NCBI GenBank assembly: GCA_016702705.1 | Contig: JADJDM010000010.1 | Location: forward strand, 124,001-188,000 | Direction: 5' to 3' | Source: Bacteroidota bacterium | Lineage (GTDB): Bacteria; Bacteroidota; Bacteroidia; B-17B0; Aurantibacillaceae | DNA: 64,000 nucleotides | In this document: piece by piece, positions 29,262 to 37,363 of the stretch | Layout: each line of letters opens with the position of its first letter | Numbering within the stretch: the first letter of the stretch is position 1 | The notes under the pieces: generated by a model | Database searches by the model: none | Told to the model about the DNA's origin: nothing | The model's input: the letters and a program-made list of their open reading frames with translations, nothing else | Made by a program: the position numbers and the translations under genes

Positions 29262-31191
29262 AAATAATATCTAAATCATTTTCAATTTTATAATCTTTAG
29301 AATAAATAAGGTTTAATTTTTTACGTTGTTCTTCATCTAAATTTACATCCTTTAATTTACTTGCAGGTGTTAGCACAGATTCCTTAATAGTTGGCAATTC
29401 CTTTGATGAACGAGTGCCATAGCCAACCCAAGTTTTTACACCAAACAAAACTAAAAATGAATTAGCTATAAACCTAAGTTTATTTTTTTGAAACCAAATT
29501 AAAAGCGGGGCAAATACAATAAACAATAAAGAAAATGCCATATCTAACATTCGCTTTTTGCGTTTGTTATGAGGCTTCGTTACCGAATTTGTATCGATGA
29601 TATATAAATCACCAGCGGTATCAATGCTGTTACTTCCAATAATAGAAAGGCTCTCAGGTGGTGCAATTTTAAAATCAACATCTAAATCAACAAGCGTTAA
29701 CATGTAAGTGATAATAGTTTGTGAAGGCAAATCCTTTGCACAAAAAATCACCTCATTAATACCATACACTTTTATAATTTCCTCTAGCTGTGCAATAGTG
29801 CCTGAGTGAAAACTTACATCCGTTTTTTCTTCAGTAACACTAATCCAATTTAAATGCTCTGCTTCAATGTTGGATAATTTAATAAGCGAACGTACACGCT
29901 CAAACTCTTCTAAACTACCAACTACACTAATCTTTTTAGTTGCCTTCGTTTTTAAATTGTATGCTTTTAATCCAGCAAAATGAAAAACAATACGTGAGAC
30001 TAAATAAAATAAACTTGCCCAGCCTGCACCCAACAAAATCATTGCTCTAGAGAAACGGTACATTTCTGGTAGTAACGAATAACCAATTAATATTAATCCT
30101 GTTCCTACCAATACACCGCGTAATATACGATACAGCTTAACTGGCTTATCATAACCGCCACTTAAATAAACTAGAAATTGCCATATTAAAATGTAGGAAA
30201 TGAAAGCCACCAAGACCAATTGCTCGCGATAACTTCCTCCTTCGGTAAAAATAACATTTCTTTCATACAAATATTTTATGCCCCATATACCACCAAGCAT
30301 AGAAGCAAAATCGATCGCAGGAACAATGGTACGTTTTACTACACGCATGCAAAGCGCCATAAAAGCACGCAAATAAATAGCTAGGTTGATTAAAAACGAA
30401 AAGGTTTTTGCATTTCGCTGCGAAAAATGTTTACGAGCAAAAATTACCATCGCTTTGTAAAACACAAAAACATAATTAATACTGCTCTTCTTGGTACTCT
30501 CGCCCTTGTAGTGGATAATACGCGTTCCTGCGAAATAATAATTTTTATATCCTCCAAGCACTATACGGTATGACAAATCAATATCCTCACCATACATAAA
30601 AAACTCTTCGTCCAGCAAACCAACTTTATCAAGGGTTTCTTTACGCATTAACATAAATGCCCCGCTTAATACATCTACTTCATGTGTTTGTTCTTTATCT
30701 AAAAATCCTAAGTGGTATTTTCCAAATACTTTTGATTTTGGAAACAAAGCAGAAAATCCAAATATTTTATAAAATGCTACTGAAGGCGTTGGCAATCCCC
30801 GTTTTGATTCAGGTAAAAAATTTCCCTTTCCATCTAACATCTTTACTCCTAATCCACCTGCTTCAGGATGTGCATCCATAAAAGCAATCGTTTTCTCGAA
30901 AGTATCTTCTTCAACAACTGTATCAGGATTTAAAAGTACTACATACCTACCCTTTGCAATACGAATAGCTTGATTATTTGCTTTAGAAAAACCAACGTTG
31001 TCTTTATTGGCAATTAAGGTAACATTAGGGAATTTCTCTCTAATAAGTTCAACAGAGCCATCAACAGAATTATTATCAACCACAAATACTTCTAGTTTGC
31101 AATTTTTAGACGCATTCATAACCGAATGCAAACATTGCTCAACAAAATGCTTTACATTGTAATTAACTATTATGACGCTTAAATCGAACAC
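29233..31191 (-). CDS. GT2 glycosyltransferase fused to a membrane/nucleotide-fold region
   Basis: A 652-residue protein starting with GTG at 31191. The N-terminal ~230 residues are a GT-A family 2 transferase of the WbbL (rhamnosyltransferase-like) kind: SVIIVNYNVKHFVEQCL, VDNNSVDGS, LLNPDTVVEEDTF and the acceptor-site MYGEDIDLSYRI. Residues ~270-400 hold four or five membrane helices. A Rossmann-like segment follows (KISVVGSLEEFERV, INEVIFCAKDL), resembling the CoA-binding-like domain of polyprenyl-phosphate sugar transferases, but the catalytic phosphotransferase domain is missing. The end is a helix and a short tail. It likely adds a sugar to a lipid-linked polysaccharide. Confidence 0.85.
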   Translation of the reverse strand: MFDLSVIIVNYNVKHFVEQCLHSVMNASKNCKLEVFVVDNNSVDGSVELIREKFPNVTLIANKDNVGFSKANNQAIRIAKGRYVVLLNPDTVVEEDTFEKTIAFMDAHPEAGGLGVKMLDGKGNFLPESKRGLPTPSVAFYKIFGFSALFPKSKVFGKYHLGFLDKEQTHEVDVLSGAFMLMRKETLDKVGLLDEEFFMYGEDIDLSYRIVLGGYKNYYFAGTRIIHYKGESTKKSSINYVFVFYKAMVIFARKHFSQRNAKTFSFLINLAIYLRAFMALCMRVVKRTIVPAIDFASMLGGIWGIKYLYERNVIFTEGGSYREQLVLVAFISYILIWQFLVYLSGGYDKPVKLYRILRGVLVGTGLILIGYSLLPEMYRFSRAMILLGAGWASLFYLVSRIVFHFAGLKAYNLKTKATKKISVVGSLEEFERVRSLIKLSNIEAEHLNWISVTEEKTDVSFHSGTIAQLEEIIKVYGINEVIFCAKDLPSQTIITYMLTLVDLDVDFKIAPPESLSIIGSNSIDTAGDLYIIDTNSVTKPHNKRKKRMLDMAFSLLFIVFAPLLIWFQKNKLRFIANSFLVLFGVKTWVGYGTRSSKELPTIKESVLTPASKLKDVNLDEEQRKKLNLIYSKDYKIENDLDIIFKGLNLLGS

Positions 31192-31301
31192 TGGCTTGTA
31201 AAAATGTAAATATACATATTTGTTAAAACACTAAGAAACCTTAAAAACGCCGTTTATCCACTTTTATTTTTGATTTCCAATAATTTACTTAATTTAGTAC
31301 T

Positions 31302-31718
31302 ATGTCAATTAAAACAGACGAAATACAAATACTTAAAGTTGGAGAAACATCCGTTACTACTATGAAACTTAGAAGTGATGGAATTGTGCACGTACACATG
31401 AAAGACAATATTGTTTTTGACGTAACAGAGCAACTCGAACATTTGTATGCTTGTGTTGAGTTTGTTAATGGCGTAAAGCATCCTTTTATGTTTACTGCTG
31501 GCGATTATGTGAGCGTTACAAAAGAAGCAAGGGAGAATGCCAAGAGCTTAGAAGCAATTTCACCTATGTACGCAATTGCCATTGTGGTAGATAATTTAGC
31601 TTATAAACTGATTGCAGAGTTTTATCAAAAAATCCACAAGCCATCACAGCCAACTAAAATTTTCTCGAACGAAGAAAAGGCAATTGAATGGTTAATTAAC
31701 TTCCCAAAGACCAATTAA
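31302..31718 (+). CDS. SpoIIAA/STAS-like protein
   Basis: A 138-residue protein with alternating beta/helix pattern (GIVHVHMKDNIVFDVTEQLEHL, then PFMFTAGDYVSVTKEARENAK, then SPMYAIAIVVDNLAYKLIAEFY). It resembles the SpoIIAA-like/DUF7793 family of Bacteroidota, whose role is unknown but which is often near regulatory phosphatases. The C-terminus IFSNEEKAIEWL is typical of such proteins. Its neighbours face it convergently, so no operon. Confidence 0.65.
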   Translation: MSIKTDEIQILKVGETSVTTMKLRSDGIVHVHMKDNIVFDVTEQLEHLYACVEFVNGVKHPFMFTAGDYVSVTKEARENAKSLEAISPMYAIAIVVDNLAYKLIAEFYQKIHKPSQPTKIFSNEEKAIEWLINFPKTN

Positions 31719-32176
31719 ACCAAGTCCTTTGGAGCTAACCAACTTTTACTTATTGGAATTTCGAATGAAGTAGCAAATTGTTGTGCATCCACAATGGAAG
31801 CATCAAAATAAATAGTATCCATTGATAAACTACCTTCTTTCAACATTCGTTTAACTTCGTTAGCAGGTTTAACAGTAATTGCATCTCCTTCTTTATAAGC
31901 AACCAACAAACGATTTAATAAACTAATGTTATATTTTAGCTCAAGCGCTTTTATAAACTGCACTTGTTTATCAATGCTACAGCCGCTTGCAGCGTATCCT
32001 GTTTCATCAATTTTTATTACAATAAAACGATTGTGCAAAATTTCGGCACTACCTGTAAGCATATTACCATGTGCGTTCCACTCTTTCAAAAAAGCATCGC
32101 AATCAATGGCAATACTCGCTTTCATTTCTGTTGAAAGTTCTTTGTCGCTAAGGTATATCCAAACTTTTCCTGCCAT
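31715..32176 (-). CDS. Conserved Bacteroidota protein of unknown function
   Basis: A 153-residue protein starting at the ATG 32176 (MAGKVWIYLSDKELS). It has IVIKIDETGYAASGCSIDKQVQFIKALE, with a possible active cysteine in SGCSID. The family is often labelled 'ABC transporter ATPase' in databases, but no Walker motif is present, so I do not use that name. It begins 1 base after the stop of the Fe-S protein gene, which is its regular neighbour in this phylum. Overlap of 4 bases with the convergent STAS-like gene. Confidence 0.7.
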   Translation of the reverse strand: MAGKVWIYLSDKELSTEMKASIAIDCDAFLKEWNAHGNMLTGSAEILHNRFIVIKIDETGYAASGCSIDKQVQFIKALELKYNISLLNRLLVAYKEGDAITVKPANEVKRMLKEGSLSMDTIYFDASIVDAQQFATSFEIPISKSWLAPKDLV

Positions 32177-32177
32177 C

Positions 32178-32972
32178 TTATAAATCGTTTGCTGTAGCAA
32201 TTAGTTCTGCTACATCTAATACTTTTGTTTTATCTTCTTTATTAAAATGCTTCACACCATCTGTCATCATTGTATTACAGAACGGACAACCAACAGCAAT
32301 TACATCGGGATTTTCAGCTAAAGCCTCCTCTGCTCTTTCAGTATTTACTTCTTTGTTTCCTTTTTCAGCTTCTTTAAACATTTGAGCTCCACCAGCACCG
32401 CAGCATAAACCATTTGCTTTACTACGTTTCATTTCGGTAAGTTCAACATCTAATTTTTTAATAATATCACGTGGTGCTTCATAAACATCGTTAGCTCTTC
32501 CTAAATAACATGGATCGTGAAAAACAATTTTCTTACCCTTAAAAGTTCCACCTTCAACCTTTAGTTTGCCAGCGTTAATAAGCTCTTGTACTAATTGGGT
32601 GTGATGCACCACTTCAAATGTTCCACCTAAATTAGGGTATTCATTTTTCAACGTATTAAAACAATGAGGACAACCTGTAACTATTTTCTTTACATCATAT
32701 CCATTTAATACTGCAATGTTTCCCATCGCCTGCATTTGAAATAGAAACTCGTTACCTGCACGTTTTGCAGGATCACCCGTACATGATTCCTCAGTACCAA
32801 GCACGGCAAACTTAATTCCAACGTGGTTTAATATCTTAACTATGGCTTTTGTAATTTTCTTAGCTCTATCATCAAAACTACCCGAACAACCCACCCAAAA
32901 CAAAATCTCGGGCGATTCACCTCTGGCCATGTAATCAGCCATTGTTTCTACTTTCAATAAATTATCCGACAT
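32178..32972 (-). CDS. CCG-domain Fe-S cluster protein (LutA/HdrB-like)
   Basis: A 264-residue protein with two CCG cysteine-rich domains: FWVGCSGSFDDR / GTEESCTGDPAKR / TGCPHCFN in the first half and FHDPCYLGR / GLCCGAGGAQMF / GCPFCNTMM in the second. It resembles HdrB and LutA/GlcF subunits that bind special Fe-S clusters and pass electrons to quinones or disulfides. The chosen start is ATG 32972 (MSDNLLKVETMADYM), because 27 upstream in-frame codons look non-coding. In Bacteroidota it is usually paired with a ferredoxin-type second subunit, which is not in the window. Confidence 0.88.
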   Translation of the reverse strand: MSDNLLKVETMADYMARGESPEILFWVGCSGSFDDRAKKITKAIVKILNHVGIKFAVLGTEESCTGDPAKRAGNEFLFQMQAMGNIAVLNGYDVKKIVTGCPHCFNTLKNEYPNLGGTFEVVHHTQLVQELINAGKLKVEGGTFKGKKIVFHDPCYLGRANDVYEAPRDIIKKLDVELTEMKRSKANGLCCGAGGAQMFKEAEKGNKEVNTERAEEALAENPDVIAVGCPFCNTMMTDGVKHFNKEDKTKVLDVAELIATANDL

Positions 32973-33058
32973 AAAAATTATTTGTCCAAAATTAATGAAA
33001 ATAAGCCGAAATGCCAATAATAAAGTCGGTGGTAAAATGTAAGTGTTATCCAACTATA

Positions 33059-33242
33059 TCGCTCCGCTGGAGCGACTTTTTATTTTTTAGGTTTGTTGTT
33101 ATTGAGATATAGCCCCGATGGGGCTATATGTTTCGCTAAATGAAGCGTTCTAAGATAAAAAACTCCAACCTAGCTCCGTAGGAGCTACATCTCACTAACA
33201 ACAAATCTCTCCAACTCTCATCCCCTCGCTCCAGCGGAGCGA
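33059..33242. repeat. Nested REP-like palindrome cluster
   Basis: Four short palindromes lie in a 184-base gap: TCGCTCCGCTGGAGCGA (33059-33075), ATATAGCCCCGATGGGGCTATAT (split as ATATAGCCCC and GGGGCTATAT, about 33107-33128), TAGCTCCGTAGGAGCTA (33171-33187), and TCGCTCCAGCGGAGCGA (33226-33242). The first and last are exact reverse complements, and TTTGTTGTTATTGAGATATAGC near 33091 is matched in reverse by the stretch ending near 33213 (split: TTTGTTGTTA, GAGAT). The whole is therefore a large inverted repeat. This is the look of REP/REPIN elements moved by RAYT transposases; none is present nearby. Confidence 0.8.
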
Positions 33243-33313
33243 TACAAACAATCAATAATTATATTTCCCTAAATATCGCATATAAAAAACTAAAAATTCC
33301 TTACATTTACTTT

Positions 33314-34335
33314 ATGAACAGCAGGCGCAATTTTCTCAGACTTACAGGTGCATTAGCCGCGGTAACTGTGCTTAACCAAAGTTTTGTATGGCAGCCTAAT
33401 GAATTACTAAAAAAAGCAATTAAGCCTGCTCGTTTAAAAAAAGGTGATAAAGTTGCCATTACCTCACCCGCTGGTGCTGTGTGGGACGAAAAACAAATTG
33501 AAGTATTCACAAAAATTTAGAAGGTTTTGGTTTTGAAGTAGTTTTAGGAAAAACCACATTAAAAGATAAATACGGATACTTTTCGGGAACTGATGAGGCG
33601 AGAGCGAAAGAATTAAACAGCCTTTTTGCCGACAAAACCATCGCTGGCATTTTTAGTATGAAAGGTGGTTGGGGCTGCGCTCGTCTGTTAGATAAACTCG
33701 ATTATAACACAATTGAAAATAACCCAAAAGTATTAATTGGCTTTAGCGATATTACCACTTTGCTTAATGCCATTTATGCAAAAACAGGACTCGTAACTTT
33801 TCATGGTCCCGTTGGTAACTCGGGCTGGAACGATTATACAAGCACTGCTTTTAAAAAAGTAGTAATGGAAGGCGCTGCATACGAAATGCCTATTTTAGAT
33901 AAAAACAATTTTGTTTGTGTAAATAAAGGAATTGCAAAAGGCGAGTTAATTGGAGGCAACTTAACAGTGCTAAGTGGAATTGTTGGCAGTAACTACTTGC
34001 CCAGCTTTAAAAATAAAATATTGTTTTTAGAAGAAGCCAAAGAAGAACCGTATAGCATTGACCGTATGCTTACTCAATTAAAATTAAGCGGGGCATTAGA
34101 TGAAATAAGTGGATTTATATTTGGAAAATGCAGTAAGTGTGATGCCGAAGAACCTCAAAAAGCCTTCACCTTTGCCGAAGTAATAGAACAACACATTAAA
34201 CCGTTAGGCATACCAGCTATAACTGGCGCAGCTTTTGGCCACACCGAAAACAAATTGACTTTACCAATTGGTATTATGGCGGAGTTAAATGCGGAGAAAG
34301 GTTTATTGAAATTGAGTGAAAGGGCGGTTGGGTAA
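33314..34335 (+). pseudogene. ldcA: LD-carboxypeptidase, split by one frameshift
   Basis: Removes the terminal D-Ala from murein tetrapeptides, in peptidoglycan recycling (S66 peptidase family). The first frame (33314-33520) begins with a twin-arginine-like signal (SRRNFLRLTG) and includes LKKGDKVAITSPAGAVWDE. It stops after VFTKI; one extra A in the A5 run at 33511-33515 continues it as KNLEGFGFEVVLGKTTLK and through GIFSMKGGWGCARLLDKLD to 34335. The family motifs LIGFSDIT, HGPVGNSGW, GGNLTVL and AFGHTENKLTLPIG (with the catalytic Glu/His region) are all there. The restored length is ~340 residues, normal for this group. A sequencing indel is the likely cause. Confidence 0.88.
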
Positions 34336-34372
34336 TTTTATTAATGATACCTAAAATTAAAGCAATAAATTA

Positions 34373-35155
34373 ATGAATTTAAGATTTCTACAAATACTAC
34401 TGATTTGTATCCTAACTTCTTGTGCTAGGGAAGAAATTAGCATTGTATTTGAAAACCCTAATCCAAGAAAAGATGCAATTTGTCGTTCAAAGGTAAAAAA
34501 CGTCTATTATATCATCGACAGTGTTTCTATTGATACTAATATATATTCTAATAATTATATTATTGGTGATACAATGCTGTTTCACACTTACGATAGTTTA
34601 GGCAACACAAGATTCACACATTTATCCCCAGCATTTTCCACCAAAACAAATTACGATTATGATAGGCAAGGAAACTTAACGTATAAAAGAATCTTCTCAG
34701 ATTATATGTCAGAATATCACCTAGCAACTTTTATAGATACAGCTAAGCGAATAAAATACTTAAAAGAAATTGATCCTTACAGTGATTATAAAATTGGAAT
34801 GACATATTACAATAAAAAAGGCTTACCCGATTCTGCTACTGGATTTACAATTGAACAAAATGCAGATTTCAATTACAACGAATACTATTATTATAAGGGT
34901 GACACTTTAGTTATGACTATCAGAAAAATAACTTCTGATAATAGGAATAAAAATCTTGAAGCTTATCGTTTTTTTCCAGACTCAACTAAATACATATATA
35001 ATAAAGGCAAATTATTTAAAATTATGAAAACAGGAAAGAATATTGGCATGGAGCAATATTATGAAACTGAACATTTTGATGTAAATGGCAAACCATTAAA
35101 AAAAGAATTTAGTATTTCTGGTAAATATTTAAGATATAAAATTAGTTCTAACTAA
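34373..35155 (+). CDS. Lipoprotein with YD/RHS-like repeats
   Basis: A 260-residue protein with a lipoprotein signal (LLICILTSCAREE, lipobox around Cys17). The body has strands of the type YDSLGNTRFTH, YDYDRQGNLTYKRI, YYNKKGLPDSATG and FDVNGKPLKKEFS, resembling the YD-type repeats found in RHS-like and MORN-like shells. Two further small exported genes follow in the same direction within 5 bases, so this is probably a three-gene operon of surface proteins. Function unknown. Confidence 0.65.
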   Translation: MNLRFLQILLICILTSCAREEISIVFENPNPRKDAICRSKVKNVYYIIDSVSIDTNIYSNNYIIGDTMLFHTYDSLGNTRFTHLSPAFSTKTNYDYDRQGNLTYKRIFSDYMSEYHLATFIDTAKRIKYLKEIDPYSDYKIGMTYYNKKGLPDSATGFTIEQNADFNYNEYYYYKGDTLVMTIRKITSDNRNKNLEAYRFFPDSTKYIYNKGKLFKIMKTGKNIGMEQYYETEHFDVNGKPLKKEFSISGKYLRYKISSN

Positions 35156-35156
35156 C

Positions 35157-35642
35157 ATGAAAAAAGTAGTTATCATAATTATTGTGATTTTTACAATAAC
35201 AAGTTGTAGCACTGATCTAAAAGACGATTTCAGATACACTCCAAAATTGGCTAATCTTTTGCAAAATGACACACTTTTTATTGAAGCCTGTATTCACCAT
35301 GAATGCGGGGGCGAATGGGGTGGTTGCTTGGAACAAAACAAGATATACCAAAAAGGAAACATTTTTTCTGTTGATTTTATAACAGGAATAAAAGTGTGGG
35401 ATAAAGACACTATAAGAGACCAAAACAAAATGACCAAGACCTCTAAAGCATTAAATGAATTAGATATTAAATCAATTGATGAGTTTTTGTCTCAAGTAAA
35501 TATTTTTTCTGATTCTACTGGATTAACTTCAAATGGGCCAAATTATTACACAATAAAAACCAAAAATTACAAGAAAACTATTATTCAAGACTACAACCAA
35601 TGGCTTTTCTACCAGCGCCTTAAAGATAATTTATACAAGTAA
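35157..35642 (+). CDS. Small lipoprotein of unknown function
   Basis: A 161-residue protein starting 1 base after the previous stop. Signal and lipobox: VVIIIIVIFTITSCST. The mature part has a cysteine-rich centre (CIHHECGGEWGGCLEQ), which could form disulfides or bind metal. The remainder is mixed. No known family recognised. Its position suggests coexpression with the lipoproteins on either side. Confidence 0.6.
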   Translation: MKKVVIIIIVIFTITSCSTDLKDDFRYTPKLANLLQNDTLFIEACIHHECGGEWGGCLEQNKIYQKGNIFSVDFITGIKVWDKDTIRDQNKMTKTSKALNELDIKSIDEFLSQVNIFSDSTGLTSNGPNYYTIKTKNYKKTIIQDYNQWLFYQRLKDNLYK

Positions 35643-35646
35643 ACTA

Positions 35647-36054
35647 ATGAAATCTCTACTTTTTATTTATCTATTATTCATAATAAATTCAACCAATTTA
35701 TTTGGTCAAAAGCAAAGTCCAAAAGAAACAATTCATTCTTTAGATTCTTGCACAAAATGTTGTTGCAAAAAATACCATCGTGAATACTCTATAGATACAT
35801 TAACACAAGAGAAGATAGTGATTCTGATTCAAGAAAAAGCTAAACATTGCAAATGTAACACATCAGACCAATTTATAAAATACAAAAAAACAACCACACA
35901 ATATTTCACAACAGGAGAAATTCATTTTATTATTACAGAAAAAGGCTGGTATAATGGTTTTGCAGGCGATTATAAAAGAGTAACGCAGTATTATGATAAA
36001 TCTGGTAAAAAAGAAAAACGAATAAGTGCAAAAAAAATCAAAGCGCTTTATTAG
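35647..36054 (+). CDS. Small exported Cys-rich protein
   Basis: A 135-residue protein with a signal peptide (LLFIYLLFIINSTNLFG) and an unusual cysteine cluster CTKCCCKKYHRE (about 37-48), with two more cysteines in KHCKCNTSD (about 73-81). Six cysteines in a mature ~115 residues suggest disulfides or a metal site. The C-terminus is basic with antiparallel-strand-like pieces (YNGFAGDYKRVTQYYDKSGKKEKR). Family not recognised; third gene of the small-lipoprotein run. Confidence 0.6.
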   Translation: MKSLLFIYLLFIINSTNLFGQKQSPKETIHSLDSCTKCCCKKYHREYSIDTLTQEKIVILIQEKAKHCKCNTSDQFIKYKKTTTQYFTTGEIHFIITEKGWYNGFAGDYKRVTQYYDKSGKKEKRISAKKIKALY

Positions 36055-36070
36055 ATTCAAGTATAATTCA

Positions 36071-36658
36071 TTACAACCCCACTTCCACCCCAATCGTAGC
36101 ATTAACACTCGTAACCAGTCCAAAATTGTAATAGATTTGATAACCAATGCCGATGTGTTTTGTTTTAACTGAAGTATGTAATCCAAAACAAGCATTTACA
36201 ATATTATATTTTTCTTTATAATAAACCTTTGGAGCAAAGTCCAACATAAATGCATTTTCAGCGGGTACAATAAGATTAGTATAAGAAACACCAAATAAAA
36301 AACCTGCAGAAAAGTGTTTGCCATAAGAACCAAGTCCATAAGTAAGTCCTAGGTTACGCATATTTAATTCTGTACTTGGATCAACGCGATTGAAAATTGC
36401 TTGGTCCATTGAAGTGACTTGAGATACATGAACATTAATAGTATGCATTCCATAGTAAAAACGAGAGCTTATTGTTTTGGCATAACCTCCCTTTAACATT
36501 GGCGAATAACCTAAATCATTTCCTCCTACTCCAAGTCCGCCAAATATTGAAAGACCAAACTTCTTATCTTCTGCTTTCCTAATATTAGAAATAGAATCAT
36601 TTTGGGAATAAGCCGAAATAGATATAATTAGTAAAAAAATAAAAAGTAAATTTTTCAT
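36071..36658 (-). CDS. Probable small outer-membrane beta-barrel protein
   Basis: A 195-residue protein; the ATG at 36658 (MKNLLFIFLLIISISAYSQ) opens a clear signal peptide, the longer frame to 36721 does not. The mature part has alternating strand patterns (FGLSIFGGLGVGGNDLGYSP, KGGYAKTISSRFYYGMHTINV, GYQIYYNFGLVTSVNATIGVEVGL) and ends in a hydrophobic/aromatic strand, as in 8-10-stranded outer-membrane barrels. It may be cotranscribed with the upstream lipoprotein gene. Function unknown. Confidence 0.6.
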   Translation of the reverse strand: MKNLLFIFLLIISISAYSQNDSISNIRKAEDKKFGLSIFGGLGVGGNDLGYSPMLKGGYAKTISSRFYYGMHTINVHVSQVTSMDQAIFNRVDPSTELNMRNLGLTYGLGSYGKHFSAGFLFGVSYTNLIVPAENAFMLDFAPKVYYKEKYNIVNACFGLHTSVKTKHIGIGYQIYYNFGLVTSVNATIGVEVGL

Positions 36659-36710
36659 TCCAAGTGTTTCTATTCCAAATATAATAAAATTTGCTCTTAA
36701 AAAGCAGGGA

Positions 36711-37256
36711 TTAAATCCCAACTTTCAAGCCTGATGAAGGATAAGGGAAATCAAATTTCACTTCTTCCAACTCAAATTCTTTCTTCTTTTTATTGTAAAC
36801 TAAATTAATTAAACAATTGTGCTGTGGCCAGTAATTGACTTTTTCTTTTTCCTTATCAACATAAAAGGTGACAAACATAAATTCATCTTTGCCTATATCC
36901 CCCAAGTCAACCATATTAACAAAAGCCATTGATTTACGATATGCAAATTTTTTACCAGCTTCTTCATTTGATATTACTGCAATACCTGTATGCTCAATTT
37001 CTGCTGGTAATTTAATGTCTGGAAATTCCTCATGTTTTCCTAAAAACAAAGTATCAAAGATGGCTTGTCTTTTTTCGCGCATCACTTTTATATATTTTGC
37101 CAATGCTGTTGAATAAATGGAGACTAAGCTATCCTTTTCTGTTTTATAAACATTTGAAGAATCCTTATCGGAAATTTCCCCATCAGCTTCTTGTCTTGAA
37201 GAGCTACAACCTAAAATTAAGATTGATAAAAGAAAAGGAAGTACAAGTATTTTCAT
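36711..37256 (-). CDS. Lipoprotein of unknown function
   Basis: A 181-residue protein with signal and lipobox ILVLPFLLSILILGCSSS (Cys17). The mature part is Asp/Ser-rich at first, then helical (STALAKYIKVMREKRQAIFD), then a mixed beta region (DEFMFVTFYVDKEKEKVNYWPQ). No family recognised. The following gene on the strand is a small outer-membrane barrel candidate; both could act at the outer membrane. A short GGGATTTAATCCC hairpin straddles its 3' end at about 36702-36720. Confidence 0.55.
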   Translation of the reverse strand: MKILVLPFLLSILILGCSSSRQEADGEISDKDSSNVYKTEKDSLVSIYSTALAKYIKVMREKRQAIFDTLFLGKHEEFPDIKLPAEIEHTGIAVISNEEAGKKFAYRKSMAFVNMVDLGDIGKDEFMFVTFYVDKEKEKVNYWPQHNCLINLVYNKKKKEFELEEVKFDFPYPSSGLKVGI

Positions 37257-37363
37257 TAGTCTCTTTATTTTAAAAGAGCAATTTACTGATTTAGTAAAAC
37301 GAAAATAATTGTTTAACAGAATTTACAAAGCTTGATTAAAAACAAATAGACAAGGGTAACTCC

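Noticed and set aside
35863..36195. 110-codon minus-strand frame overlapping two exported-protein genes
   Set aside because: It covers parts of two better genes and is Phe/Cys-rich by antisense composition.
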